This document shows, in pieces, positions 43,424-54,288 of a DNA stretch of 64,000 bases. Each line of letters starts with the position of its first letter. Positions within the stretch are counted from its first letter, which is position 1. The stretch is from Paratinospora sagittata (lineage: Eukaryota; Streptophyta; Magnoliopsida; Ranunculales; Menispermaceae), in assembly GCA_035771175.1 (NCBI GenBank), contig CM069608.1, positions 10,124,019 to 10,188,018 of the forward strand, given 5' to 3'. The notes under the pieces are model-generated. The model saw only the letters and a program-made list of their open reading frames with translations, was not told where the DNA came from and searched no databases. A program made the position numbers and the translations under genes.

Positions 43424-44421
43424 TTGTCCCTTAGTTAAGAAACTTCCCAATTGGCTAATCAACCAATTCAAATACAAATAATGAAAGAGTTGTGGTTGTT
43501 CTTTCCAAACAAACCTCAAAATACTTATAATATTCTCCTATATGACTCGACCAAATGAATGAAGATTATGCACAACTGAAGAATGGAGGACTCTTTGATC
43601 TTGGATCAAATGCTTGAAGATTGAAGCTCAAAACCGAATACCAAGATGATGAAGAAAACTTGCAAATAGTTTTGAACCAGTGTAATGAAGAACACTTGAA
43701 AGCTTTTTGAGACAGAAACTAGAGAATTTAAGTTCAAGAATTTGAGAGAGTATTTCAAATTCTCTAAGTGAGGTTTAAATATAGCTAGAAAACCCTAACT
43801 CTCTCAATTTGGACCAAGTTCGATAAAACCTAGGGACTTATGTCAATGATTACAACGATATAATCTTGCTAAAACATAGTACTGATTTGATGAAAAGTGG
43901 TTTTTTGAGCAAATAAACAAAAGATGTTATGTACATTGAAAGGACGCGCTTCTCCGTTGAAACACGCTTCTTGTGAGACCGAGAGCATTGAAAATCTTCA
44001 TGGCACACTAGAGTGTGCTTATTTTTTAAGGAACGGGTTTCTCAAATTCTTGAAATCACCTTAAAATTTTTAGGTTGAAAAAAATGTGTTTCTTTTTGCT
44101 GGAGTGCACTTCTCAAAAACCTGAGACTACCTAGAAAATTCTGGACTTGGAGAAGCGCACTTCTCGGTTCCCTAAGAAAAGTCCCTATCACTTGGTCAAA
44201 TGACGCACGTTTCTGCCTTATAAAGCACGATTCTTGAACTTCTAAAAATAATTTGCTCAAGTATTTTGATTTAAATACATCTTGGAAGGTTAAAACAAGT
44301 CAAATCAAGGTTTCTTGTCTTTTGAAAACATTTAAATCGATTTTCATGAAGTTTTCCAAAATGAATTTGAAAACTATAAGATTTTTGAAATCATGAATGG
44401 GTTGGCTGAATGATTTAGGAA

Positions 44422-44503
44422 ATATTCTACAACCCTAAACATGATCTTGGCAATTATACGATATATTCTACAACCCTAAACATGATCTTGGCAATTATAC
44501 GAT
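44422..44503. repeat. 41-bp tandem duplication
   Basis: Two exact adjacent copies of a unit beginning ATATTCTACAACCCTAAACA, inside the copia LTR. Confidence 0.93.
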
Positions 44504-44662
44504 ATAAGCTTGACACACGATTGCCTTAATCATTACTTGGCTTGCATTGAATTGATCTTGAATTTGAATAAATTAAACTGAAAACTTAATCCAAGTCATT
44601 AGTCCATATGACATGTTGTTTGTAATCATCAAAACTCGTGGGATGGGGGTCATCAAAACAAC

Positions 44663-44790
44663 ACTTGGTTGTCAGAGATCACATCAAGAAACATACAGTT
44701 GTCATTATGCATATCAAGATTCATCTCATGTTAGTAGATCTCATGACTAATTATTATAATTTCTTTTTTTAGTAACCTAGATGTTTAGTT
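44663..44790 (+). pseudogene. copia RNase H fragment (right part)
   Basis: After the nested LTRs the frame resumes with VVRDHIKKHTVVIMHIKIHL and LVDLMTN, the family's C-terminal region. Removing the insert and one ACTTG rejoins the frame with 40259. Confidence 0.75.
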
Positions 44791-45683
44791 CTCTTGTTTA
44801 TTGGTTTTTGTAAACAATTTTCTTTATATCATTTTGTGAAATAATTTTTTTCATTTGTGCACATATAGTTTATTTTGTAAAATCCATTGGGATTATTAAA
44901 GTTGAACTCTAAATGACTTATATAGAAAGTTTATTTATAAAGAATGAAGTAAGAACTCCTTTAGCAATTTTATACTTGTGAAACATGGAAAGGAATGCTT
45001 GTTAATAGAATCCAACTGTCATTATTCAAATTATAAATTTCTCTTTGAGTACATATTGGTTGAATTTCAATATATGGTCATATTGTTATTGTGAGTCGAG
45101 TCGAAGATTGTTAGTAAATTTATCGGTATTATACTATATTTGGCTCATAAATTTATCCTATATGGCATAAAGAGATTAATTTTCAAACCAAATACAATAT
45201 ATGTTTCCAAACTTAATAAGGTTTTCTAATTTACTGGATTTATGGTTTTTGCATCTCAATAAAATGGTTATAGTTTGTAAATAAGAGTCCTAAGTTTGCC
45301 TATCAGTGTTTGTACTCATTTCTATCAGGATCGAAGGCTAAGACTTGCAAAACTAGACAAAGATTAAGTACTCCGCAAGTTTCAAAAGTCCATGTACAAT
45401 AGTTGAAGGTATAATTTATTTATTTATGTTATTCTTTCGTATTTGAGTAAGATGTTGTTTGTTCCACAAGTACCTTTCTATTTAAATACTTAATCTCAAA
45501 CTTTTAATAAACATTTATTATTATTGATATATTAATTTAAGCACAAAAAGTATTCTAATATTACAAACATCTTGGGAGTTAAATTGTGTATTTATGATTA
45601 CTATTTTTTCAAGATTAAAATTGTTTTTTTTTAAAAAAAATGGGAGAGAGGGCAACCATGACTACCAATTTAAAGAAAGGAAA
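44791..45683. other. AT-rich sequence, probably the 3' remainder of the copia host
   Basis: No open frame or LTR boundary could be recognised. Confidence 0.4.
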
Positions 45684-45754
45684 AACATTGAGAATTTCTT
45701 GACAAAAAAAAACATAGAGAATAAATTGGAATAAATGAGTTGCTTTAATGAGAA

Positions 45755-46622
45755 CAAAGAACGTATGCAATGAGCTGCTTCAAGCTGCCCACTAGCATAT
45801 GGAATAAATTTGAAAGTATTATGGCAAAGTTCTGGTGGGGTGACACTGAGTCCGAGCAAAAAACCCATTGGAAGAAATGAAGTGATCTAAGCCAGTCGAA
45901 GCTTGTGGGGGGTTTGGGTTTCAAAGATATGGAATGTTTCAATCAAGCTATGCTAGCCAAACAGGGTGGAGGCTTTTCAAGAGAGAAGGATCTCTAATGG
46001 AGAGAGTATTCAAGGCCAAGTACTATAGAAATTTCACATTCTGGGAGGCACAGAAAGGATCCAAACCATGTTATCTGTGGAACAATATCCTTTGGAGCTG
46101 TGATATATTAAGAAAAGGGACTAGATGGTGCATTGGCAATGGGGAAAGTGTTAGGATATTTCATGATCCTTGGATACCCAGGGATACTACATTTCGGCCT
46201 CTTACAACACCTACGTACAACACCGGGACCAAGTAGAGTAGCTGATCTAGTCAACGATTCAGGTCAGCGAAATACAAAGTACCTAACGAGTAATTTCAGG
46301 CCCAAAGACACAGCTGTCATACTTCCCATTCCTCTCAGCTATCAAAAACCTCCTGACAAACTAATCTGGCTCTATGAAAAGAATAGGGAATATTCAGTGA
46401 GAATTGGGTACATTCTAGCAAGAGGTAATCACTTATCTGACTCATATTCTAACCACTCTACTCTCAACACTTGGTGGAAAAGTGTTTGGCATCTCAAGAT
46501 TCCAGGCAAAATCAAATTGCTCTTTTGGAAACTACTTCATATCGGTCTGCCGATAGGAGAGGCGCTTGCTACCAAGAAAATTGCAAGTATGGGCCGATGT
46601 GTGGTGTGTAATGAAGACTTTG
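45755..46622 (+). pseudogene. LINE ORF2 C-terminal region up to zf-RVT
   Basis: Post-RT LINE residues: TYAMSCFKLPTSIWNKFESI, AKFWWGDTESEQKTHWKK, LGFKDMECFNQAMLAKQGWR, WNNILWSCDILRKGTRWCIG, then after one frame change the zf-RVT region WHLKIPGKIKLLFWKLLHIG and GRCVVCNEDF. A stop and a frameshift are present. Confidence 0.9.
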
Positions 46623-49344
46623 TGTAACGCCCGTACCTTAGGATGACGTTATTTTGACCTGTGGAGTACCCGTATACGTATGTGTATACATATTTGATGC
46701 TCGACACATGTTGTTTTGAGGGTCTTTGCATGATTTTAAGTTATTTAATGTATGCATAAAGTTTCGGAATGATTGGAGGCTTGTTCGACGTCGAAACATG
46801 TCGAAAATGGTGTTTTGGATCAGTGGAGCTCGCTCCATTGAGGAAGAAATTTCTGTAACTGATTACATAAATGGCTTGATATCCTAGATCCATGATCCGA
46901 TTGAGCTGAAATTTTGTCAGATTATTATTTTATGATAGATCTTCATTAGAAACAGTGAAGATCTTGATTGGAGTTGTTTACTGTGAGATATAAGACTTCA
47001 AACATTGTTTCACGGATTTGAGGATGTTCTTGCACAGTTTTGATCAAATGGTTGGATCTCGCAATCCCATCGTTGGATTGAGCTGAAATTTTACCAGAAG
47101 ATTTTTAACTAAATAATAAAAGTTATGCCTGGTTAAGATATTAAATTGATAAGTCGTTTGCAACAAATTGATTATCTAAGTACAAGTAATTGCAACAGAA
47201 AAAAAAATTGTTCATTTTATTTAAGTGGTTTTTTCTAACTTTCATGTGTGCGCCCAAAAATGCCACTAAACCTCTATATATGCCATTTGAACATGAGTCT
47301 TTTCATTTTTCACTTTCAAAGAGGGCTAGAGAGCTTGGGAAGGAGATAAAGAAGGGGAGAGGAGAAAAAGAGAAGTTAGGATTTTTTGGTGATTTTTGCC
47401 CAAAAACACCTAAGGTAATCATTTCTTCCCATTCTTTCTCATTTTTCTTCCTTCTATCACTTTCCTTCATGCATGCAAACTGATTTTCGACCTAGAATTT
47501 CTATGAATCCCGAAATTTTAGGGTCTTAGACCTAGGGTTTGCATGTATGGACTATTTTATGCTTGTTTTTCAAGTTAAAGACTTTCCCTAACCGCAACCA
47601 ACACCTAAGGGGTGTTTTCCATCCATGTACCCCAAAATTTAAGGGAGTGGTGGAAAACCAATGTTGGATTTAGGCTTTGATTTTGTGATATGTGTATCTA
47701 GATGGTATGAGGAGTCCATAAATGGTGAAACCCCCAATTTCTAACAAGAAATTGAAGGAGTTTCATGGATTTAATCTAAACTAGGATTTTAGACCTACGG
47801 TTTACTATTCAAATTGCATGTGATTTATAATGAATGCATGGGAAAATATGGATGTATGACACTCCAAATTATTGATTTTGATTGGTGAAAACCCTTGTGT
47901 AGAGAAATCTTGGCCTAGGCTATGTAATTTTGCAATTTTCTTGTAATTTAGGAAATTGCATGTGATTTGAGGAATTTGACCTAATTGATTTCAATTGATG
48001 AAATTGACTTGCAATTAGTCTAATTAACTCTATTTATGATTGAATGTCATGTATTATAGTGTTTGGACCAACCTATTGCATTCAATTGGTTAAATGTGGG
48101 TTAATTGGGTAGTAAATGAGTGAATTAAGCATTTGAGATTGGCCCATGAGTAGGACCATTTTAGAAACTTAATTGACATTTGATTTGGGTTTAAATATGG
48201 ATGATTAGCATACTTGGACTGATTTTCAGTTTCGCATAAACCATGTCATTTTTAGGATTTGTGATTTGATCTAAGTGACCCAAATAGTCCAATTAGAGAT
48301 TGCGGTGCATTCTAGTGCTCTTTCTTGGAATTGGAAGTTAGATTAGCTAAGTCTAGCCAATCAAGGGTGAGTGTTTCTTTTATTTGTGAATTATATATGT
48401 GGCATTGTAGTATAAAATGTTTTAAATGCTTGTATAATGTAGTATGAATGATTTATTGAATTCATTAACTGTATTTGAACATAGTCAGTTGGGAAAGCAG
48501 TTGAGTTACGTACATTCTCTAAGCTTGGGATCTCTTATAGAATCTCATTGGGCCGACCGGGAATTCTCAATTGTGGACCTTACAAAGGATTTCTATGGGT
48601 TGCGTACGTTAGGATTCGCCTAGACATGGTACTTGTCTTGGTGGGCGAATCCTATGGTTCATACAATCCATAGGAATTCTGATAGATACGGGTAAGAAGT
48701 CGATTGAGCATGAATTTTGCGCACACATGGCCCTTGTATTAATTCTTACTCAGGAGGTGTTAGGTTGCATATGCATGTTTATAAAATGGTATGCATTGTC
48801 TTGTTTATGGCATGATACATTATATTGGCCGTATGTAATATTGCTTACACCCATGATTATTTAAATAGTTTTAATGATTCATGTAATGTTTTACATAAAT
48901 GCATATATATGTTGCCACTTGTATAGAACATTCCCTGAGCTTGTTGTTGCTCACCTCTCATCCTTATCTTTTCAGGATATAATAGGAAGGGGAAAGGAAA
49001 AATTTAGCTGCGAAGCGTTCTCGTACTGTTGTTGACGTAGGTGTTTAGTACTTTTCTACAATTTACTATGTAACATCTAATGATTATACTTAACATTTAG
49101 ATGAGTTTGTACTTATAGTTAAATATATTATGTACTTTTGTGCATTATAGACTTTGAGAAAAAATTTTGGTTGTCATTTTAAATATGTTTTATATGATGA
49201 TATTATATTATGTCTATGTGTTTATTGTTGTGTATTTGAAATTATGATTTATGTTATAAGGTTTATCGGGACGCAGTGTATGTCTAAGGAGGATATACAC
49301 GGATTTCATGCCGGTCATGACGTCACGAATAGTGGGTTGTGACA
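46623..49344 (+). mobile_element. solo LTR (gypsy-type family B), 2722 bp, inside the LINE
   Basis: Starts TGTAACGCCCGTACC and ends GGGTTGTGACA with an exact CTTTG duplication (46618-46622, 49345-49349). Removing it and one CTTTG rejoins the LINE zf-RVT frame. It is related to 40530-43423. CCTGAGCTTGTTGTTGCTCAC and CTTTTCAGGATATAATAGG lie at 48932-48990. Confidence 0.94.
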
Positions 49345-49349
49345 CTTTG

Positions 49350-50172
49350 ACTCTCTGCAACACGTATTTGCCACATGCAAAGTGGCTAGGGAGGTGTGGA
49401 CGGTCATTATGGGAGATCAGACCGAGGCAACCAAAGCGGAAAGCAAGGAGATGATCCAACATCTTCACCATACATGCACTTAGGAGACTCGAGAGGAATT
49501 GGAGCTGGCGGTTATATTATTGTGGCAGTTGTGGAACAACAGGAATGCGGCTTTCCATGGACGTGTTGGAAGGAAGGGGGCTAAGATAGCTATGAGTGCC
49601 ATCACTTATACTCATCAGTATAATGAAGCAATCATAGGGAGTAGATCTTCTGGTAATGTTGTCCATGTGTCCTCACCACTAGTACAACATTGGATCCCAC
49701 CTCCCCGAGGTGAATTTAAACTAAATGTAGATGCAGCGATTGATAGAGATCACGGGTCCATTAGAGTCGGTGTGATAATTAGAAACGACAAGGGGGAGAT
49801 TATGATGGCAACAACGAAGAAGTTTTCAATGGTGATCGCAGTGGAATTGGCAGAGTGTCTGGCAATGAGGGAGGGCGTCAAAATGGCATTACAATCCTTA
49901 TACTCACCCCTGCGGGCGGAATCAGATTCGACAGAAGTGATCAAAGCAATTTCCTCACCATTGAATGCGAGACCTGAAATGGAACTGATCGCAAGTGATA
50001 TAGCAGAGGGTGCGAGCGGATCTGGCATCAAAGGTTTTTAGCACATTCCAAAATCTTGTAACGCACCACCAGCCCATGCACTTGCTGAGTATGGCTTGAC
50101 TTTGGAAGATTATTTGGTATGGGTAGAAGATGTCCTCTTTGGTTGCTGCAAATATGCCAAAGAGATAATATA
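49350..50172 (+). pseudogene. LINE zf-RVT end and RNase H domain
   Basis: Resumes with LQHVFATCKVAREVW, then ILLWQLWNNRNAAFHGRVGR and the RVT_3 RNase H domain: FKLNVDAAIDRDHGSIRVGV, IIRNDKGEIMMATTKKF, VELAECLAMREGVKMAL, LRAESDSTEVIKAISSP. A stop after GIKGF precedes the usual tail (ALAEYGLTLEDYLVW). One frame change lies near 49490. Confidence 0.9.
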
Positions 50173-50493
50173 ACTCTCTCTTGATCTTAATGAAATATCT
50201 CTACTTTTTCTTTAAAAAATAATAATAAATAAATAATAATAACATTGAGAATTATAATTTTTTGACAAGAAACATACTGAATTATAATTACACTCACCTA
50301 CAAAGTAAGAGATAAGGGCTGAACAGTAATTTAAAAATTAAATTATTATAATACTTCTTAATTAGATAAAAATGTGTTTTAAAGTAAAATTTAACAATAA
50401 TGTAAAATGGAATAATTTCAGAGAGACCCTTGCATATTTTTCAAAGAAAATGTTATTCTTACTACAACTACAAACAATATAATTGTAACTACA

Positions 50494-50690
50494 ATTTTTT
50501 TTTTTTTTTTTTTTTTTGTTGAAGTCAAGGGTACTAGGTGTCTACCCCACTAGGCCTCTGTGGTATGGTCACAAACATCTAAGAACGTCGTTGTACGAGT
50601 GAGGAGGCTCAAACTCAGTATCTATTATATAATATCTTATGTCCCTCAACTTCGTTACTCGTCCAACCTAATATTGGGTATAACTACATT
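50494..50690 (-). mobile_element. possible SINE, minus strand
   Basis: A 24-base poly(T) at 50494-50517 opens a GC-richer body containing GTCTACCCCACTAGGCC and GAGGCTCAAACTCAGTATC (B-box-like complement). It differs from the 29579 and 32443 copies. Confidence 0.45.
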
Positions 50691-50987
50691 TTCACATCTA
50701 ATGAATATATATATGTTTTGCATATAAATGATCAAATGAACATAAAATATATATAGTTGTAATTTTTATAATTATAATATTATTTTTTTATTTTTAAATA
50801 GTAGTATCTCATTCAAATTTAATTAATTAATAAGTCATAGAAGCATGTCCCGATCTTATCAAACTTTTTGTTTTCTTCATTAAACCAATTGTTTTGGGAT
50901 GCGGGAAGATCTGTGCATGTTCTTACATGAGACCATTGTCTTTGTGATTTCTAATAAACAAATGAACTTCACGTTTGTCTCGATCAA

Positions 50988-51104
50988 GGGTCTTTTGCTT
51001 TCTTCAAACTTTTGCTTATGAAGATCTGCACATGCTATGTTCCCAATCATAAGGGTCTTTTGCTTATGCAGGATCTGCACATGCTATATTCCCAATCATG
51101 CAAT
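50988..51104. repeat. imperfect direct repeat, about 50-65 bp
   Basis: GGGTCTTTTGCTT followed by ATCTGCACATGCTAT-TTCCC occurs twice in a row. The first copy has an extra CTTCAAACTTTTGCTT-like insert. Confidence 0.8.
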
Positions 51105-51461
51105 GTCATTTTGTTTTTAACGGATAAGTAGTAAGATTTGAAAGGCCACGTAATAACTTGTCTTGCTTCAATGTCTCAAATTATTGAACTAATTTGAGCT
51201 ATTCCAGCAATAAATATAGTAAAGGGATTTTGACTTTAATTATGAATATGTTTGGATTCTTAGAATTAGGGAGTGCATCATATGAGATTTGAAAACCAAG
51301 GCCATGTGCCAACTAGTGTTAGTTCAGCTAATTAGCATCCCTCTCCCTTTCTTTATTGTTTTATTTTATTTTCATTTTTTTTATGGGAAACAAGGAAACT
51401 TTATATATATATATATAAAGAAGAAGAAGAAAGAAATACAAACAAAATTGAGCACTAAAAG

Positions 51462-52015
51462 TCGGGGTGGCAAATTCGGCCAAGAGTTGTTTGTCCACTT
51501 TCGTCCGGCCTGCTTTAAAATGGGTACGGACAAGATTTTTTAAAAATCAAGACAGATATGGACAAAACTTGTGTTCATTTTAAAAACTGGGCCAAGTCTA
51601 AATATAGGCTCAAAAAAATGGATACTCGGTTCCTACTTAATACAAGAGACATATTTTATTAATCTCTATTTTAATTTGTTCATGTTCTAGCTCAATTAAA
51701 TATTTTTTACTTATATTTTTTTATTGAATCTTTATTTTTTTATCTTTGTTCATGTTCATGTTCCTCTTCTTTGTTTTTCATCACTATCAGTATGAAATTT
51801 CTATTTTTTTATCGAAAAAACTTACTTTACTACTACATTTTTTTTAAAAGCATACGAACAAAACTCTGCTACACAATTTTTAAAATATACTGGTACGGAT
51901 GAATAGTTGTTGATTGTTTTCTAAATCGGGCCGAGTACGGACCCGCTATTTGTGCGTTAGTCTGAGACATTGTCCGTACCTGTATCCGTCCGTATCCCAT
52001 TTTTTGCCGCCGCTA
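51462..52015. mobile_element. hAT-type non-autonomous element, 554 bp, with 8-bp TSD
   Basis: Ends TCGGGGTGGCAAAT and, on the other strand, TAGCGGCGGCAAAA, close to the usual hAT TAGGGGTGGCAAA. Flanked by an exact ACTAAAAG (51454-51461, 52016-52023). No transposase inside. Confidence 0.8.
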
Positions 52016-52023
52016 ACTAAAAG

Positions 52024-52820
52024 TACTCAAAAACAAGAACATAAAAACTATAGCAAATAAGACCTCCATTAATTCTTAAACCAATTAAAAGTGGAAAAGC
52101 CCCTTTCAAATTTTGAGCATCCCTCCCCCTTTTACAAGTAGGGAACAATTTAAGTCTAATTACCAACAAAATAAATAGGACAACCATGGTTGTAGTCCTT
52201 TATGATCTTATTTTAGGCCTGCAGCCGTTGTTATCGGGCTCTATGTGCTTATAATCATGCGGGTTTCGCCCACTTGTTCGTCCTTGGGCCTAGCTTTACA
52301 TACTTCCGTGTAGGGTTTATGCGCCCACTTTATCTATATAGCTCTTGGTCACCTCGGCCTACATTAACTCTAGAATGATTTATCATATTTTTGGCACAAA
52401 ATGTACTCAAGAAATGTACCCATAAATGTGATAAACATGAAACAAAATTTACTCAAGAAATAAAGAATGGTTGTAATCTTGTGGCAAAAAAAAAATAATG
52501 TACCCATATAAATGTGATAACACATGGAACGAAAATTCCTCGTAATTCTCCAAATTTTCATTAAATTTTACATCAAGTTATAGTATCTAGTAGCCTTGAT
52601 CAATTGCTGTTTGCAATTATATAGTCTAAGCTCATTATCTAAAAAAATTTAAAATTAGATAAATTCTTGGTGTGGTAAGTGGTCAAAGTTAAGTGTGATA
52701 TATTATATATGTATGACCAAATTTTTTTTGTGAATATTTAATTATGTGATGTAAATTATATTTAATTTAATATAAATACCCTCATATAAGAGATCGAAGG
52801 ATCAAGTAAGGTGAGCAAGT
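52024..52820. other. AT-rich intergenic region, nothing recognised
   Basis: No gene, repeat family or boundary could be supported here. Confidence 0.5.
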
Positions 52821-52988
52821 TCAAGCTTCTCGTCTCATTCTCTCCGTGGTGTAGATTATATTTGATTTATGCTTCTTTTTCACCGCAAACTCATTGTATT
52901 CTGCTTCTATTCTTTTCCTACGTATAGCTTCATCCACGTCGCGTTGAGGCTGATGTTGGAGGTGGTGGCGGCGATATGACCCAACTCC
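52821..52988 (-). CDS. possible terminal exon (of the PQT3-like gene or a lost neighbour)
   Basis: The minus strand shows GGTTTGCAG then 56 codons open to TGA: GVGSYRRHHLQHQPQRDVDE, AIRRKRIEAEYNEFAVKKKH, KSN... The composition (Arg/His-rich then basic, nuclear-like) is protein-like, and the phase-0 start matches the phase-0 end of the exon at 54289-54370, so splicing is possible. The sequence is not a recognised part of the family, so a chance exon or remnant cannot be excluded. Confidence 0.35.
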   Translation of the reverse strand, partial: GVGSYRRHHLQHQPQRDVDEAIRRKRIEAEYNEFAVKKKHKSNIIYTTERMRREA

Positions 52989-54288
52989 CTGCAAACCCAA
53001 ATGGCAGAGCTATTTTATTAGAAATTATAAGATTTAAAAAGTGATGCTATATTGTAATGCCTTGCATTTACATTAATATATATATATATACATGGAAAGT
53101 CATCGTGACCAAAAAAAAAAACGCTTTTTAACATTTTAAATAAGCTGAATGAGATATATTATTTTACACGTCTTAATATATGCCATAAATAATTTAATCA
53201 TGAATGTAAAGACGGAGTTACACATAAAATTATATATATATATTTTTTTTGATAGTTAAGTTAGCATTTTTCTTTCCTTTATAAAATAAAAAATGCTAAT
53301 ATAACTACAAAAATTATAATTACAGATATAATTACAACTTTATATTCATTAAATCATTTATTACACACCATACTATACTAAAGCTATATCAAATAGGTCC
53401 AGAATATTCTGTTTCACATAAAAAAAAAAAAGGGGGACTTGCTAGTGGCGCTCCAAGCACCCAGAGCCCATTTGAAGTTGTGATCCATGTGCTTTCTTTT
53501 ATTACCAAATTTTAAAATGATAATAATCATTGATTGATAATATATTTAATATAAACAATGCTAAGCAAGAAAAAAAGATAAGCTCCATGACTGCACAATT
53601 GTACAAATATATCCAACTCAATAAGCCTTTTTTTTCAACTTCATTTTGAGGATCTTTTTTTTATGCTATACTACTAAAACAACTCAAAAGACATATATCC
53701 AAAATCATATCGGTACCCATGTTAATATGAAAAGTGGTGAATGATTACAGTTTCTATTCTTCTTTCTCTCCTCTTTTTAAATACAGTAACTTGTCAGGCG
53801 AGCTTGGGTATACTTTAGAGTTTCTTTTAAGTTTGTTTTAGCATTCCCCTTCCTATAATCTCCGCAAAGGGGTATCCAAAGTACAAAAAAACAGCAGGTC
53901 ATTAAAAGATAAAGAACATAGTCACAACGCATTTCGCTAACCGACAGTCCACTTTCATGGTGGAGGAGCCGTTTGCAGCGAGAAGTATGGGATGTCGTGA
54001 ACGGTTGAGGTTCACAGAGAATTGATCTACTCAGAGTGATCTTATGATCGATATAAGATATAGACTCTCTCTTTCCAGGTGCATGGGAAGTCTTCTATCT
54101 TTCCCAGGCAAAGTTGCATTACTTTTGTTTTGCGTTTTGTCGTTGATTCAATAGTATGAAAGGGAAATTAAAAAGAAAAAAGTAGTACTTTTCTCGCCAA
54201 AGGCTGTTGGATTAACCATGAAAGGTAGCATGCTGGCTGCAATATATAAACAAAACAGAGAAGAAAAATTTGACAATAAAACACCCAC
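52989..54288. other. intron or intergenic sequence
   Basis: AT-rich, no supported exon. It would be one 1.3-kb intron if the exon at 52821-52988 belongs to the ligase gene. Confidence 0.4.

Larger units (their letters stand above)
40260..44662 (-). mobile_element. copia-type LTR (about 1.5 kb net) inserted in copia pol, itself interrupted
   Basis: Bounded by ACTTG on both sides (40255-40259, 44663-44667). The left end on the plus strand reads TGTTGGCCC and the right end CATCAAAACA, with one or two extra bases at the ends. The minus strand resembles copia LTRs: the GATGATTACAAACAACATG start region near 44620 and AACCACATAAAAATACC near 40385. It has no internal genes, so it is a solo LTR. It carries acid-like GCGCTTCTC motifs (43945-44235) and is split by the gypsy-type LTR 40530-43423. 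Confidence 0.75.
45720..50242 (+). mobile_element. 5'-truncated LINE (non-LTR retrotransposon) with TSD, split by a solo LTR
   Basis: Fragments 45755-46622 and 49345-50242 form one LINE 3' portion ending in an A-rich tail (50210-50240). AACATTGAGAATT precedes it (45684-45696) and follows the tail (50241-50253), with further similarity (TTGACAA...AACAT) after that, consistent with a long LINE target duplication. It is 5'-truncated: the RT core is not present. Confidence 0.8.
50276..51453. other. AT-rich intergenic region
   Basis: Contains a SINE-like insertion (50494-50690) and a direct repeat (50988-51104). No supported gene. Confidence 0.5.

Noticed and set aside
47190..47483. 97-codon plus-strand frame in the solo LTR
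   Set aside because: Inside an LTR; the related LTR at 40530 does not conserve it.
40530..49344. The two family B LTRs as the two ends of a single full-length element
   Set aside because: Each has its own exact 5-bp TSD (TTGTC versus CTTTG), and unrelated copia and LINE sequence lies between them.
49396..49584. 62-codon plus-strand frame
   Set aside because: Alternative frame of the LINE zf-RVT to RNase H link; the coding similarity is in the other frame.
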